The notes: generated by a model from the letters alone, not told the origin. A stretch of 64,000 nt of DNA from Clostridium cadaveris (GCF_020911725.1 NZ_CP076620.1:686501-750500), one strand, 5' to 3'; counted from the stretch's first letter, positions 18,512-28,255 are shown. Numbers and translations: made by a program.

Positions 18512-19411
18512 ATGGAAAAATATTATTTGTGTTTTGATATTGGGGGCACTAAGGTCAAGTATGGAATTTTAAATTCTAATGGACAAATATTAAATAAAGC
18601 TTCTTATGATACTCCAAAAGAATCTTTGGAGTCATTTATGGGGCCTATGGAAAGTATAATAAAAGGGTCTATATTAAGTCATGATATTAAAGGAATATCT
18701 TTAAGCTGCCCAGGGTTTATTAATCCTTATAGAGGGAGTATAGAGGTATGTCAGGTTCTAAGCTTTCTTGAAGATATAAGCATTACTGATATGCTGAGGG
18801 AAAAGTTTAATATTCCAGCAGCTATAGAAAATGATGCTAATTGTGTTGTTCTAGCCGAAAAGTTCAATGGTGCTGGCGAAAAATGTGATAGTTTTGCAGT
18901 AATAACTATAGGCACAGGAATTGGCGGCGGAGTATTCGTAAATGGAAAACTCATAAGAGGACATCAATTTAAGGGTGGAGAATTCAATTTTCTAATAAAC
19001 AATGGACTAGAAGGTGTAGATGAAAAGTTCCAAATTTATGGAGATAATTCATCAACTAATGCGCTTATAAGAATGTATAAACTTTATAAAGAGATACCTA
19101 TGACTTCTAAAGTAGAAGGCTATGAAGTATTTGAGTCAGCTTCAACGGATATCAATGTACAAGCCATAATAGATAAATGGTTTCAAAATATAAGCTATGG
19201 CATAATAAATATCTGCGCTATGTTAAACCCGGAAAAGATTTTAATAGGTGGAGGTATATGTGAGCGAGAAGATTTCATAGAAAGTATTGAAAAAACTCTA
19301 AGGTCTATAAAATGGTGGGGGTATGTTGAAACTAAAATAGAAAGATGCTGCCACAAAAACGATGGAGGACTTATAGGAGCGTTATATAACATTCTTAATG
19401 AAAATAATTAA
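18512..19411 (+). CDS. ROK-family sugar kinase-like protein
   Basis: A 299-residue ROK protein with the N-terminal phosphate motif CFDIGGTKVKYGIL, AIENDANCVVLAE (catalytic Asp), ITIGTGIGGGVFVNGKLIRG and the C-terminal adenosine motif ILIGGGI. It lacks the CxCGxxGCLE zinc motif of most ROK glucokinases: after GHQFKGGEFNF comes a cysteine-free stretch. ATP-dependent sugar phosphorylation is likely, but the sugar cannot be named. A proper GGGGG ribosome site precedes ATG 18512. It lies 36 bases after the YtoI-like gene and ends at a terminator. Confidence 0.85.
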   Translation: MEKYYLCFDIGGTKVKYGILNSNGQILNKASYDTPKESLESFMGPMESIIKGSILSHDIKGISLSCPGFINPYRGSIEVCQVLSFLEDISITDMLREKFNIPAAIENDANCVVLAEKFNGAGEKCDSFAVITIGTGIGGGVFVNGKLIRGHQFKGGEFNFLINNGLEGVDEKFQIYGDNSSTNALIRMYKLYKEIPMTSKVEGYEVFESASTDINVQAIIDKWFQNISYGIINICAMLNPEKILIGGGICEREDFIESIEKTLRSIKWWGYVETKIERCCHKNDGGLIGALYNILNENN

Positions 19412-19428
19412 AAAGTGTTTTAAAATAT

Positions 19429-19475
19429 GAAATCAGCTAAGACTCTAAATAAGAGAAAAGCTGGTTTCTTTTTTA
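19429..19475 (+). terminator. Terminator after the ROK kinase gene
   Basis: GAAATCAGCT (19429-19438) pairs with AGCTGGTTTC (19459-19468), with one G-U pair, and is followed by six T. Confidence 0.75.
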
Positions 19476-19562
19476 TTAATGAAAATTTTGTAGAATTACT
19501 TTAGATTAAAGCTTATAATTTATATAGTACAACTTAAGAAAATACAGGGAGGTGAATAGCTG

Positions 19563-22500
19563 ATGAGTAGTAATTTTTGTCATCTTCATGTCCATACCGA
19601 ATATTCCCTTTTGGATGGGGCAGGAAAAATATCGAAGCTTATAGATAAGGCAAAAGAGCTTGGAATGGATAGCCTTGCCATAACAGACCATGGTGTCATG
19701 TATGGCTGCGTTGAATTCTATAAGGAGGCAGTTAGTAAAGGAATAAAACCTATAATAGGTTCTGAAATATATATAGTACCTAAGAGTATGCACATAAAGG
19801 AACATAATCCAGATAATGAAAATTATCATTTGGTTCTTTTAGTGAAGAATTCTAAAGGATACGATAATCTTATGGATATAGTTTCAAAGGCATCTCTTGA
19901 AGGTTTCTATTATAAGCCTAGAATAGACCACGATTATCTTAAGAGCCATAGTGAAGGACTTATAGCTTTAAGTGCATGTCTTGGAGGTGAGGTCCAAAGC
20001 CATATAAATAAAGGAAGACTTGAAAAAGCAAAAGAAGCAGCAGTATTTTACAAAAGTGTTTTTGGACCAGATTTTTATTTAGAACTTCAAGACCATGGTA
20101 TAGAGGAACAGAAAAAAGTCAATGAAGAGCTTCTAAAGATGTCAAAGGAACTCCAAATACCTTTGGTAGCAACAAATGACGTTCACTATATCAATAAAGA
20201 AGATGCTAAGGCTCATGACATACTTTTATGTATACAAACAGGAAAAACAATAGAAGATGAAAATAGAATGAGGTATCCTTGGCAGCAGTTTTACCTAAGG
20301 TCTGAGGAAGAGATGCGTGAGCTGTTCCCATATGCTCAAGAAGCTATAGACAACACTCAGAAAATAGCAGATATGTGTCAATTTGATTATGAGTTCCACA
20401 AATCAAAGCTTCCAAAATTTCCTTTAGATGAAGGGATAGACCCTTTTGAATATCTTAGAGACTTATGTTATAAAGGGCTGGCAGAAAGATACGGTTGTAT
20501 TAGACCTATATTGAAAGATGAAAAAATAGACTATGAAAAAGCAGAGCAGATAAAAAAAGAAGATGATGAAGCAGCCCATCTGATAGAAAGATTAGAATAT
20601 GAGCTTGGTGTAATAAACCAAATGGGTTATGTAGATTATTTTCTTATAGTATGGGATTTCATAAAGTTTTCTTATGATAACGGCATACCTACGGGTCCGG
20701 GGAGAGGCTCTGGAGCAGGATCAATAGTAGCTTACACATTAGGAATAACCAAGATAGACCCTATCAAATATGGACTTATCTTTGAGAGATTCCTAAACCC
20801 AGAGAGAGTTAGTATGCCAGATATAGATAGTGACTTCTGTTATGAAAGAAGACAGGAAGTTATAGACTACGTTGTAAGAAAATATGGTGCAAACAATGTA
20901 TCACAGATAATAACTTTTGGTACTATGGCAGCAAGAGGATGTATCAGAGATGTAGGAAGAGCTATGAATTATTCCTACGGAGAAGTAGATAAAGTAGCAA
21001 AGATGATACCATCAGTGCTTAATATAACTATAGATAAAGCTCTAGATATGAATAAAGAGCTTAAGGATCTTTATGATGGAGACATGAGGATAAAGGAACT
21101 TATAGATGTGAGCAGAAGCCTTGAAGGACTTCCTAGGCATACATCAACTCATGCAGCAGGTGTTGTAATTGCGTCACAACCATTAGTGTCCTATGTACCG
21201 CTTCAGAGAAACGAAGAAATGGTAGTTACTCAATTCCCTATGGGAACATTAGAAGAGCTTGGGCTTTTAAAGATGGACTTTTTGGGACTTAGAACTCTTA
21301 CTGTAATGAGAAATGCTATAGAGATGATAGAAGAAAACCGAGGGGTAAAAATCAATCTTGATGATTTAGGCTTTGATGACCCTAAGGTATATAAAATGAT
21401 TGGTGAAGGAAAGACTGTAGGAGTATTCCAGCTGGAATCTCCAGGAATGACATCTTTCATGAAGGAACTTAAACCTGACAATCTAGAGGATATAATAGCT
21501 GGAATAAGTTTGTACAGACCAGGACCAATGGCGGAAATTCCTAGGTATATAGAGGGGAAGAGAAATCCTGATTCAGTAACTTACGAAACTCCAGAGCTTG
21601 AAAGCATACTTAATGTAACATATGGTGTTATGGTGTATCAAGAGCAAGTTATGGAGATAGTTAGAAAACTTGCTGGATACTCTATGGGACGAAGTGACCT
21701 TGTTAGAAGAGCTATGTCCAAGAAAAAGCACAAGGTTATGGAAGAGGAAAGAAAAAATTTCATAAATGGGATAGTAAATGAGGATGGTACTGTTGAGGTC
21801 CCAGGTTGTGTTAGGAATGGAATATCTCCTGAAGCAGCAAATCAAATCTTTGATCAGATGATGGACTTTGCAAGCTATGCATTCAATAAATCTCATGCTG
21901 CGGCTTATGCTGTTGTAGGATATGAGACTGGATATCTTATGAGATATTATCCTGTAGAGTTTATAGCTGCCATGCTGAATAGTATAATGGGTCAGAATGA
22001 AAAGGCTGCTTACTATATAGCATTTGCAGAAGGCCTTGGAATACAAGTACTTCCACCAGACATTAACGAGAGTTATACAAAGTTCACTGTTAAAGGAGAC
22101 ACTATAAGGTTTGGTCTTGGAGCTATAAAAAATGTTGGATTTAATGTTGTAGAATCTATAGTAGAGGCAAGAAACTCAAAAGGACGTTTCAAAAGCCTGT
22201 ATGATTTTTGTAACAAAGTAGATCTTGGAACTGTAAATAAGAGAGCTATAGAAAGCTTAATCAAAGCTGGAGCATTAGATGAATTTAAAATATATAGGTC
22301 TCAAATGCTTGCAGTTTATGAAAAAATAATGGATGGAATAGCAGGTCAGAAAAAAAGAAATATAGAGGGCCAGATGAGCTTATTTGGTGGAAATGAAGAA
22401 GTAGAGACTACAACTACAATTCCATTTCCAAACATAAAAGAATTTGAAAAAAAATATAAGCTTGCTATGGAAAAAGAAATGACAGGACTTTATATAACCG

Positions 22501-23159
22501 GTCATCCTTTAGATGATTATGAAAGCAGCTTAAAGTTTCAGACATCAATAACTTTAGGTAAAATAATGGAAGAATATAACGAGTATTTTGGCGGGATGAC
22601 ATTAGAAGAAGATGAAGCCATTGTGACATCCACTAATGTAGTAAAAGAAATTGAAGCGTCCATACAGGATAATCAAAGAGTTAAAGTCGGAGGAATACTC
22701 TCAGAAGTAAATCGAAAAATAACAAGAAATAATTCTATGATGGCATTTCTTAGATTAGAAGATCTGACTGGAGATTTGGAGTGCATAGTATTTCCAAAAG
22801 CTTATGATAAGCTGATGACTCTTCTTCAGGTAGATGAGATGGTAGTCATAGAAGGAAGATTATCATTAAAAGAAGATGAACTTCCAAAAGTTATATGTGA
22901 GAATATATATCCATTAGAGAAAGTAGATAGTCAAAAATTATATATAGCTATACCTGAATATAAGGAATTTGCTTCAATAAAAAATAAATTGAGGTTTATA
23001 TGTGAGAAACATAAGGGATTAACTCCACTTTTCATTTTTTCCAGAAAGGAAAAACAAAAATATATGCTCAGCAAAGACTTTTGGGTGGATGCAGACTCTG
23101 ACTTAATGGAAGAACTACGAAAAGTTTTTGGCGAAGAAAATATTAAAATTTTAAATTAA
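19563..23159 (+). CDS. dnaE: DNA polymerase III alpha subunit, DnaE type
   Basis: C-family replicative DNA polymerase. In Firmicutes DnaE works beside PolC, mainly extending primers. The 1198 residues show the DnaE order: PHP domain first (CHLHVHTEYSLLDGAGKI, AITDHG), palm with catalytic aspartates in MPDIDSDFCYERR near residue 420, SYAFNKSHAAAYA in the fingers, a helix-hairpin-helix region, and a C-terminal OB fold (about 1010-1100). It has no inserted proofreading exonuclease, which separates it from PolC. ATG 19563 follows GGAGGTG. It is flanked by terminators, so it is its own unit. Confidence 0.97.
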   Translation: MSSNFCHLHVHTEYSLLDGAGKISKLIDKAKELGMDSLAITDHGVMYGCVEFYKEAVSKGIKPIIGSEIYIVPKSMHIKEHNPDNENYHLVLLVKNSKGYDNLMDIVSKASLEGFYYKPRIDHDYLKSHSEGLIALSACLGGEVQSHINKGRLEKAKEAAVFYKSVFGPDFYLELQDHGIEEQKKVNEELLKMSKELQIPLVATNDVHYINKEDAKAHDILLCIQTGKTIEDENRMRYPWQQFYLRSEEEMRELFPYAQEAIDNTQKIADMCQFDYEFHKSKLPKFPLDEGIDPFEYLRDLCYKGLAERYGCIRPILKDEKIDYEKAEQIKKEDDEAAHLIERLEYELGVINQMGYVDYFLIVWDFIKFSYDNGIPTGPGRGSGAGSIVAYTLGITKIDPIKYGLIFERFLNPERVSMPDIDSDFCYERRQEVIDYVVRKYGANNVSQIITFGTMAARGCIRDVGRAMNYSYGEVDKVAKMIPSVLNITIDKALDMNKELKDLYDGDMRIKELIDVSRSLEGLPRHTSTHAAGVVIASQPLVSYVPLQRNEEMVVTQFPMGTLEELGLLKMDFLGLRTLTVMRNAIEMIEENRGVKINLDDLGFDDPKVYKMIGEGKTVGVFQLESPGMTSFMKELKPDNLEDIIAGISLYRPGPMAEIPRYIEGKRNPDSVTYETPELESILNVTYGVMVYQEQVMEIVRKLAGYSMGRSDLVRRAMSKKKHKVMEEERKNFINGIVNEDGTVEVPGCVRNGISPEAANQIFDQMMDFASYAFNKSHAAAYAVVGYETGYLMRYYPVEFIAAMLNSIMGQNEKAAYYIAFAEGLGIQVLPPDINESYTKFTVKGDTIRFGLGAIKNVGFNVVESIVEARNSKGRFKSLYDFCNKVDLGTVNKRAIESLIKAGALDEFKIYRSQMLAVYEKIMDGIAGQKKRNIEGQMSLFGGNEEVETTTTIPFPNIKEFEKKYKLAMEKEMTGLYITGHPLDDYESSLKFQTSITLGKIMEEYNEYFGGMTLEEDEAIVTSTNVVKEIEASIQDNQRVKVGGILSEVNRKITRNNSMMAFLRLEDLTGDLECIVFPKAYDKLMTLLQVDEMVVIEGRLSLKEDELPKVICENIYPLEKVDSQKLYIAIPEYKEFASIKNKLRFICEKHKGLTPLFIFSRKEKQKYMLSKDFWVDADSDLMEELRKVFGEENIKILN

Positions 23160-23190
23160 ATTTAAAATAAATAAGGTGAAAAGGTTTGTG

Positions 23191-23214
23191 AAGAGGGCTT
23201 TGATGCCCTCTTTT
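23191..23214 (+). terminator. dnaE terminator
   Basis: AAGAGGGC (23191-23198) pairs with GCCCTCTT (23205-23212) across six bases, followed by TT. Confidence 0.7.
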
Positions 23215-23237
23215 GACTATTTTCATGTAGTTTGATG

Positions 23238-23266
23238 TTCACCTAATAAGAGATTTAGTGTATAAT
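23238..23266 (+). promoter_or_regulatory. pfkA promoter
   Basis: TTCACC (23238-23243), a 17-base spacer and a perfect TATAAT (23261-23266). A second TATAAT at 23286-23291 has no clear -35 box. Confidence 0.5.
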
Positions 23267-23326
23267 TATTATTGAGGATTAAGGATATAATATAAACATG
23301 AAGATTTAAGAAGAATTACTTTACTG

Positions 23327-23366
23327 ATGGTGGGACTAGCTTTGTCCCAGGTGGCGATAGGAGGAA
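23327..23366 (+). promoter_or_regulatory. GC-rich leader hairpin before pfkA
   Basis: In the roughly 100-base untranslated leader, TGGGAC (23331-23336) pairs with GTCCCA (23344-23349), close to the Shine-Dalgarno GGAGG. The leader is much more GC-rich than the surrounding DNA. It could tune translation. It matches no riboswitch class that I know. Confidence 0.35.
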
Positions 23367-23371
23367 TAAAA

Positions 23372-24331
23372 ATGAGGAAAATAGCCGTATTAACAAGTGG
23401 CGGAGACGCACCAGGAATGAACGCAGCAATAAGAGCAGTAGTAAGATCAGCTATTGATAAGGGAATCGAAGTTATGGGAGTCCAAAGAGGATATGCAGGT
23501 CTTATTAATGGAGAATTAGCTCCAATGAATAGAAACAGTGTATCAGATATAGTTCATAGAGGTGGAACTATATTAAAGACTGCTAGATGTCCAGAGTTTA
23601 AGACGGAAGAAGGAAGACAAAAAGCTGCAAATGTTTTAAGAGTATTTGGAGTTGATGGTCTTGTTGTAATAGGTGGAGATGGATCATTCACAGGAGCTAG
23701 ATTATTATCAAAGCTTGGAGTTTCAACTGTAGGAATACCAGGAACTATAGACAATGACTTATCGTACACAGAATATACTATAGGATTTGATACATCATTA
23801 AATACAGTGTTAGATGCTATAAACAAACTTAGAGATACTTCATCATCTCACGAAAGAGTAAGCATAGTTGAAGTTATGGGAAGACATTGTGGAGATTTAG
23901 CTTTATATGCTGGAATCGCAGGTGGAGCTGAAGATGTTATAGTACCAGAAATTGAGTTTGATAAAGATGAATTATGTAAGACAATATTAGAAGGTAAGCT
24001 AAAAGGAAAAACTCACAGCCTTATATTATTAGCTGAAGGTGTTGGTGGAGCTTCTAAGCTTGCAAAATATGTTGAAGAAATGACAGGAATAGAAACAAGA
24101 GCAACAATATTAGGACATATACAAAGAGGTGGAAGTCCTTCTGGATTTGATAGAATATTAGCATCAAAGATGGGAGTTAAAGCTGTAGATGTTTTAATGG
24201 AAGGTAAGAGCGCAAGAGTTATAGGAATAGAAAGTGGAAAGATAATGGATCAAGATATAGATGAAGCATTATCAATACCAAGAAGATTTGATGAAGAACT
24301 ATATGAAATATCAAAAGTTCTAGCACACTAA
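23372..24331 (+). CDS. pfkA: ATP-dependent 6-phosphofructokinase
   Basis: Phosphorylates fructose 6-phosphate at C1, the committed step of glycolysis; a cytoplasmic tetramer. The 319 residues are the standard length. Motifs are [18 protein letters not shown] (ATP site), GGDGSFTGA, the catalytic base in [10 protein letters not shown], and [10 protein letters not shown] chose ATG 23372 because [12 protein letters not shown] is the family N-terminus and GGAGG lies just before it; an in-frame ATG 45 bases upstream runs through the leader hairpin. pyk follows after 84 bases in the same orientation, a frequent glycolytic pair in Firmicutes. Confidence 0.98.
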   Translation: MRKIAVLTSGGDAPGMNAAIRAVVRSAIDKGIEVMGVQRGYAGLINGELAPMNRNSVSDIVHRGGTILKTARCPEFKTEEGRQKAANVLRVFGVDGLVVIGGDGSFTGARLLSKLGVSTVGIPGTIDNDLSYTEYTIGFDTSLNTVLDAINKLRDTSSSHERVSIVEVMGRHCGDLALYAGIAGGAEDVIVPEIEFDKDELCKTILEGKLKGKTHSLILLAEGVGGASKLAKYVEEMTGIETRATILGHIQRGGSPSGFDRILASKMGVKAVDVLMEGKSARVIGIESGKIMDQDIDEALSIPRRFDEELYEISKVLAH

Positions 24332-24346
24332 AATAAAAAAATACGT

Positions 24347-24385
24347 TTTCCAGTTAGATTAAATTACAAAATTTCCAGTTAGATT
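24347..24385 (+). repeat. Direct repeat between pfkA and pyk
   Basis: TTTCCAGTTAGATT occurs at 24347-24360 and again at 24372-24385, 25 bases apart. The meaning is unknown; it could bind a regulator or mark a processing site. Confidence 0.5.
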
Positions 24386-24415
24386 TATTTAGAAAATTAT
24401 AAGGAGTGTTATTAT

Positions 24416-25828
24416 ATGAGAAAAACAAAAATAGTTTGCACAATAGGCCCAGCTAGTGACAGTGAAGAAGTTTTATCACAAATAATAGAAGCAGGAATGA
24501 GTGTATCAAGACACAATTTCTCTCATGGTGATCATGCTGAACATAGAAGAAGAATGGAACTAGTTAGAGAATTAAGTGCAAAATACCATAAACCAATAGC
24601 TATAATGCTTGATACAAAGGGGCCAGAAATAAGAACAGGAAACTTTGCTTTAGGTAAAGTTGAATTAAAAGAGGGAGCAAACTTTACAATATATTGTGGA
24701 GAAGAAGTTATTGGAGATGAGACAAAGTGCTCAATCACTTATGCTAACTTATGTAATGACGTAAAGCCAGGAAACTTCATATTAATAGATGACGGTTTAG
24801 TAGGACTTGAAGTTGTTTCTATCGACGGAGCAAAAATTAACTGTGTTGTAAAGAACAATGGTATGGTTGGAAACCATAAGGGTGTTAATGTACCAGGAGT
24901 TTCAACATCACTTCCTGCTATAACAGAAAAAGATATAGATGACTTAAAGTTTGGATGCGAAATGGGAGTTGAATTAATAGCAGCTTCTTTCATAAGAAAG
25001 GCATCAGACGTAGAGACTATAAGAAAAGTATTAACTGAAAATGGTGGAGAAAACATCTTAATATTCTCTAAGATAGAAAATCAAGAAGGTGTAGAGAACA
25101 TAGACAAAATATTAGATGTATCTGACGGAATAATGGTAGCTAGAGGAGACCTAGGAGTAGAAATTCCAATAGAAAAGGTACCAGGAGTACAAAAAATGAT
25201 CATAGAAAAGTGTAATAGAGCTGGAAAGCCTGTTATAACAGCAACTCAAATGCTTGACTCTATGATAAGAAACCCAAGACCAACAAGAGCGGAAGCTTCA
25301 GACATAGCAAACGCTATACTTGATGGAACTGACTGTATAATGCTAAGCGGTGAAACTGCAAATGGTAAGTATCCAGTAGAAGCTGTAAAGACTATGGCGA
25401 GAATAGCTGAATCAGCTGAAGAAGAAATAAACTATGATAGAGTATTTACTAGAAAGCGTAAAGAGCACGTTCCAGGAGTTCAAAGCTCAATAAGTTTAGC
25501 AGCTGTTAATACTTCAATGGAAACAGATGCAAAAGCTATAATCGCAGTAACTCAAAGCGGTAGTACAGCAAAGATAGTTTCAAAATATAGACCAAAATGT
25601 GCTGTAGCAGCAGTAACTCCATCAGAAAAGGTTGCTAGACAGCTTAATTTAAGCTGGGGAGTATATCCTATAATAGCACCAAAGCAAGAAAGTATAGATG
25701 CACTTTTAGATGTTGCTAGTGAAGAGTGTGTAAAATCAGGTCTTGTAAATAAGAACGATATGGTTATAATAGTAGCAGGAATTCAACAAGTAGGAACAAC
25801 AAACCTAATGAAGGTTCACACAGTATAA
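24416..25828 (+). CDS. pyk: Pyruvate kinase
   Basis: Converts phosphoenolpyruvate and ADP to pyruvate and ATP. The 470 residues are the short form without the extra C-terminal PEP-utiliser domain of Bacillus pyruvate kinase. Signatures are RKTKIVCTIGPAS at the start, MLDTKGPEIRTG, the catalytic lysine region ILIFSKIENQEGV, and MVARGDLGVEIP. ATG 24416 follows AAGGAGTG. Glycolytic pairing with pfkA is clear, and a strong terminator follows. Codon choice in pfkA-pyk is notably regular, as expected for highly expressed genes. Confidence 0.98.
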   Translation: MRKTKIVCTIGPASDSEEVLSQIIEAGMSVSRHNFSHGDHAEHRRRMELVRELSAKYHKPIAIMLDTKGPEIRTGNFALGKVELKEGANFTIYCGEEVIGDETKCSITYANLCNDVKPGNFILIDDGLVGLEVVSIDGAKINCVVKNNGMVGNHKGVNVPGVSTSLPAITEKDIDDLKFGCEMGVELIAASFIRKASDVETIRKVLTENGGENILIFSKIENQEGVENIDKILDVSDGIMVARGDLGVEIPIEKVPGVQKMIIEKCNRAGKPVITATQMLDSMIRNPRPTRAEASDIANAILDGTDCIMLSGETANGKYPVEAVKTMARIAESAEEEINYDRVFTRKRKEHVPGVQSSISLAAVNTSMETDAKAIIAVTQSGSTAKIVSKYRPKCAVAAVTPSEKVARQLNLSWGVYPIIAPKQESIDALLDVASEECVKSGLVNKNDMVIIVAGIQQVGTTNLMKVHTV

Positions 25829-25849
25829 AGTAATATTCTTAAAAATAAT

Positions 25850-25883
25850 GAGGTCTGAGAATTTTCTCAGACCTCTAATTTTT
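25850..25883 (+). terminator. pyk terminator
   Basis: GAGGTCTGAGA (25850-25860) pairs perfectly with TCTCAGACCTC (25865-25875) across a four-base loop, then TAATTTTTA. Confidence 0.85.
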
Positions 25884-26059
25884 ATATTTTGAAAATCGGG
25901 ATAATAAATAGAATTATAGTTTTTTATAATTAAAAATCTATAATTTAATAGTTAAAAACTATTAATTTTAGAGAAAATCATGAAAAAATAATATTTCAAT
26001 TAAAATTTACAATTTGTTAACAACATTTAAGCTGATTTTTGTGTATAGTATATTTTATG

Positions 26060-26211
26060 CAGGCGAAGATTAAGAAGAGAATATGAGAAAAACTGGCAAC
26101 TGATTTATTCAAAGCTATTGCAAAAGTATCATGGAATTTTACTCATTCTAATGATACATAATGTTGGAGAAGCATAAGACCACTGATTACCCCAGTGGTC
26201 TTATGCTTTTT
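26060..26211 (+). ncRNA. Candidate small RNA ending in a strong terminator
   Basis: The gap between pyk and the DUF1540 gene (25829-26312) has no believable gene. It holds a structured stretch: GTATCAT (26126-26132) pairs with ATGATAC (26151-26157), then a 14-base perfect stem GCATAAGACCACTG (26172-26185) with CAGTGGTCTTATGC (26193-26206), followed by TTTTT. pyk already has its own terminator at 25850, so this second one should end another transcript. TATAGT-like boxes near 26044 could be a promoter, but none is strong. It fits no RNA family that I recognise. The 5' end is a guess. Confidence 0.35.
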
Positions 26212-26269
26212 CGATATTTCATGAATTTGTATTAAAAGACTGGGAAAAATAAATTATAAGAAAGCTTAG

Positions 26270-26315
26270 GAAGGAGGCAGTTAAAGATAGGATATCTTTA
26301 ACCATAAATATTATG
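26270..26315 (+). promoter_or_regulatory. Hairpin between Shine-Dalgarno and start codon of the DUF1540 gene
   Basis: AAGGAGG (26271-26277) is 35 bases from ATG 26313, too far for normal initiation. Between them TTAAAGATA-GGA-TATCTTTAA (26281-26301) is a perfect inverted repeat. Folding it would bring the ribosome site to about 14 bases from the start codon. Confidence 0.45.
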
Positions 26316-26669
26316 ACAAAGCTTACTTGTAATGCTAATGGATGCGTAAACAACATCGGAGGATATTGTACAGCCAGATATATAGATATAAACATAAAAC
26401 AGGAAAATGAAAAAGATAAGGATTTAATATTTTGCTCTACCTTTGGTGAAAGAAATTTAGCAGAGGCCTTAAGAGAATTTGGCAATGTAAACTTAGGAGG
26501 AGCCATAGAGCAGGCATTAAACCCTGATGAAGTTGTGCTAACACCATTTGTAAATTGTATTGCTTATAAATGTTTGTATAACGATAATGGAAGATGCGAA
26601 GCTAAAAATGTTATGATAGCATCATTAAACAAAGAAGGCACAAAACCTTACTGTGAGACTTATGAATAA
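26313..26669 (+). CDS. Tandem DUF1540 protein
   Basis: A 118-residue protein made of two DUF1540 units. The first has CNANGCVNNIGGYC and a later FCSTF; the second has NCIAYKCLYNDNGRC and YCETY. The spaced cysteines suggest metal binding. DUF1540 proteins are common in spore-forming Clostridia and Bacilli, and their role is not known. Translation starts at ATG 26313 despite its distance from AAGGAGG (see the hairpin entry). It is transcribed alone, with a long hairpin behind it. Confidence 0.8.
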   Translation: MTKLTCNANGCVNNIGGYCTARYIDINIKQENEKDKDLIFCSTFGERNLAEALREFGNVNLGGAIEQALNPDEVVLTPFVNCIAYKCLYNDNGRCEAKNVMIASLNKEGTKPYCETYE

Positions 26670-26728
26670 ATCACAAATCAATTATTAATTTTAGAATAGA
26701 ATACTAATTAAAGAAATTTGTATAAAGA

Positions 26729-26762
26729 GCTTAAAGCTAAATAAATATTTTTAGCTTTAAGC
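26729..26762. terminator. Long hairpin after the DUF1540 gene
   Basis: GCTTAAAGCTAAA (26729-26741) pairs perfectly with TTTAGCTTTAAGC (26750-26762) across eight bases. The T tract is weak, so termination efficiency is uncertain. Confidence 0.55.
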
Positions 26763-26795
26763 CTTAAATACTTTAGGATATAATAGAGGATAGAA

Positions 26796-28190
26796 ATGAA
26801 GGCTAAGGAGTGGAATTTATTGATAGAAAAGAATAGTGAACACATTTTGTACATAGAAGGCGAAGGTTATGAAGGTGAAGGCATAGCAAGAATAGACGGC
26901 TATCCTATATTCGTCAAAGGAGCTCTTACAGGAGAAAAAGTTGCTATAAAAATAATAAAAGCAAATAAAAATTATGGATATGGCAAGATATTAGAGATAC
27001 TTGAACCTTCACAAAGCAGGGTGACTCCTTCCTGCGAATTATATAAAAAATGTGGAGGATGTAACCTTCAGCATATGAGCTATGAAAAGCAGCTTAAATT
27101 TAAAAAATCTAGAGTTGAAGATTGTCTTAAAAAGATAGGCGGTTTTAAGAATATAAAGGTTGAAGATACTTTGGGTATGGTAGAACCTCATAGATATAGA
27201 AACAAGGTTATGCTTCCTATAGGAAAAGAGGAAGGAAAGTCAGTTGTAGGTTTCTATGCACCAAGGAGTCACAATATAATAGATATGGATACTTGTCTCA
27301 TTCAGCATGAAGAAGGGGACAAGGTTGTAGAAATAATAAAATACTGGATGGATACTTACAATATAAAAGCTTATGACGAAAATAACACTTCAAGAGAAGC
27401 TATGAAGGATAGAGTAAGACATGTAATGGTGAGAAAAGGCTATAAAACAGGAGAAGTCATGGTAGTTATAGTTACCTCATCAAAACATCTTCCTCATAAG
27501 GAAGAACTTATAGCTCTTCTTACAAAGAATATAGAAGGCATAAAGTCAATAATTCAAAATATAAATGAAAAAGCAACAAATGTTGTTCTTGGACTAAAAT
27601 CCATAACTCTATGGGGAAGTGACACAATAAAGGACTATATAGGAGAATTTCATTTTAACATATCTCCACTATCCTTCTTCCAAGTGAACCCTTTTCAAAC
27701 AGAAGTGCTTTACGGTAAAGCTCTAGAGTTTGCAGGATTAACAGGAGAAGAAGTGGTTTTTGACGCATACTGCGGCACAGGAACTATATCACTATTCCTA
27801 TCCCAAAAAGCAAAGAAAGTCTATGGGGTAGAGATAGTACCAGAAGCCATAGAGGATGCTAAAATTAACGCTATGGAAAACAAGGTAAACAATGTTGAAT
27901 TCCTAGTAGGAGAAGCGGAAAAAGTCATACCACAAATGGTAGACCAAAACATCTACGCTGATGTCATGGTAGTAGATCCTCCACGTAAAGGCTGCGGAAG
28001 AGAGCTGCTAGATTCTATAGGCATAATGAAACCAAAAACACTAGTATACGTATCTTGTGACCCAAGTACATTGGCAAGAGATATGGCTATATTAGTAGGA
28101 AAGGGCTACGAAGTTGAAAAAGTACAGCCGGTTGATATGTTCCCTTTTTCATCACATGTAGAAACTGTGGTGAAGCTAATCAAGAGATAA
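26796..28190 (+). CDS. rlmD: 23S rRNA (uracil-C5)-methyltransferase, RlmD/RumA family
   Basis: SAM-dependent enzyme that makes 5-methyluridine in 23S rRNA. The 464 residues have an N-terminal TRAM RNA-binding domain (about 12-75), an iron-sulfur cysteine set ([10 protein letters not shown] plus a later DTCLIQ), and the methyltransferase core with [25 protein letters not shown] and the catalytic cysteine in [14 protein letters not shown]. RlmD, RlmCD and TrmFO-like specificities cannot be separated by eye. The gene is intact. The prophage begins right after its stop; the 3' end of rumA is a known integration site for mobile elements in streptococci. Confidence 0.92.
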   Translation: MKAKEWNLLIEKNSEHILYIEGEGYEGEGIARIDGYPIFVKGALTGEKVAIKIIKANKNYGYGKILEILEPSQSRVTPSCELYKKCGGCNLQHMSYEKQLKFKKSRVEDCLKKIGGFKNIKVEDTLGMVEPHRYRNKVMLPIGKEEGKSVVGFYAPRSHNIIDMDTCLIQHEEGDKVVEIIKYWMDTYNIKAYDENNTSREAMKDRVRHVMVRKGYKTGEVMVVIVTSSKHLPHKEELIALLTKNIEGIKSIIQNINEKATNVVLGLKSITLWGSDTIKDYIGEFHFNISPLSFFQVNPFQTEVLYGKALEFAGLTGEEVVFDAYCGTGTISLFLSQKAKKVYGVEIVPEAIEDAKINAMENKVNNVEFLVGEAEKVIPQMVDQNIYADVMVVDPPRKGCGRELLDSIGIMKPKTLVYVSCDPSTLARDMAILVGKGYEVEKVQPVDMFPFSSHVETVVKLIKR

Positions 28191-28255
28191 TAAAGGTTAT
28201 ATGGTTTTAAATATTTAAAAAATATGGTTTTGTCCACTTAGTGTCCACCTAAAAA

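Noticed and set aside
21573-22046. 157-residue minus-strand frame inside dnaE
   Set aside because: Fully inside a highly conserved gene, with no start signals and biased composition.
23327-23371. Upstream in-frame start of pfkA
   Set aside because: The extra 15 residues fall in a leader hairpin, and [12 protein letters not shown] is the family N-terminus with GGAGG just before it.
23280-23371. Known riboswitch (fluoride, ZTP, c-di-GMP) before pfkA
   Set aside because: Only a simple hairpin is present; the conserved cores of these classes are missing.
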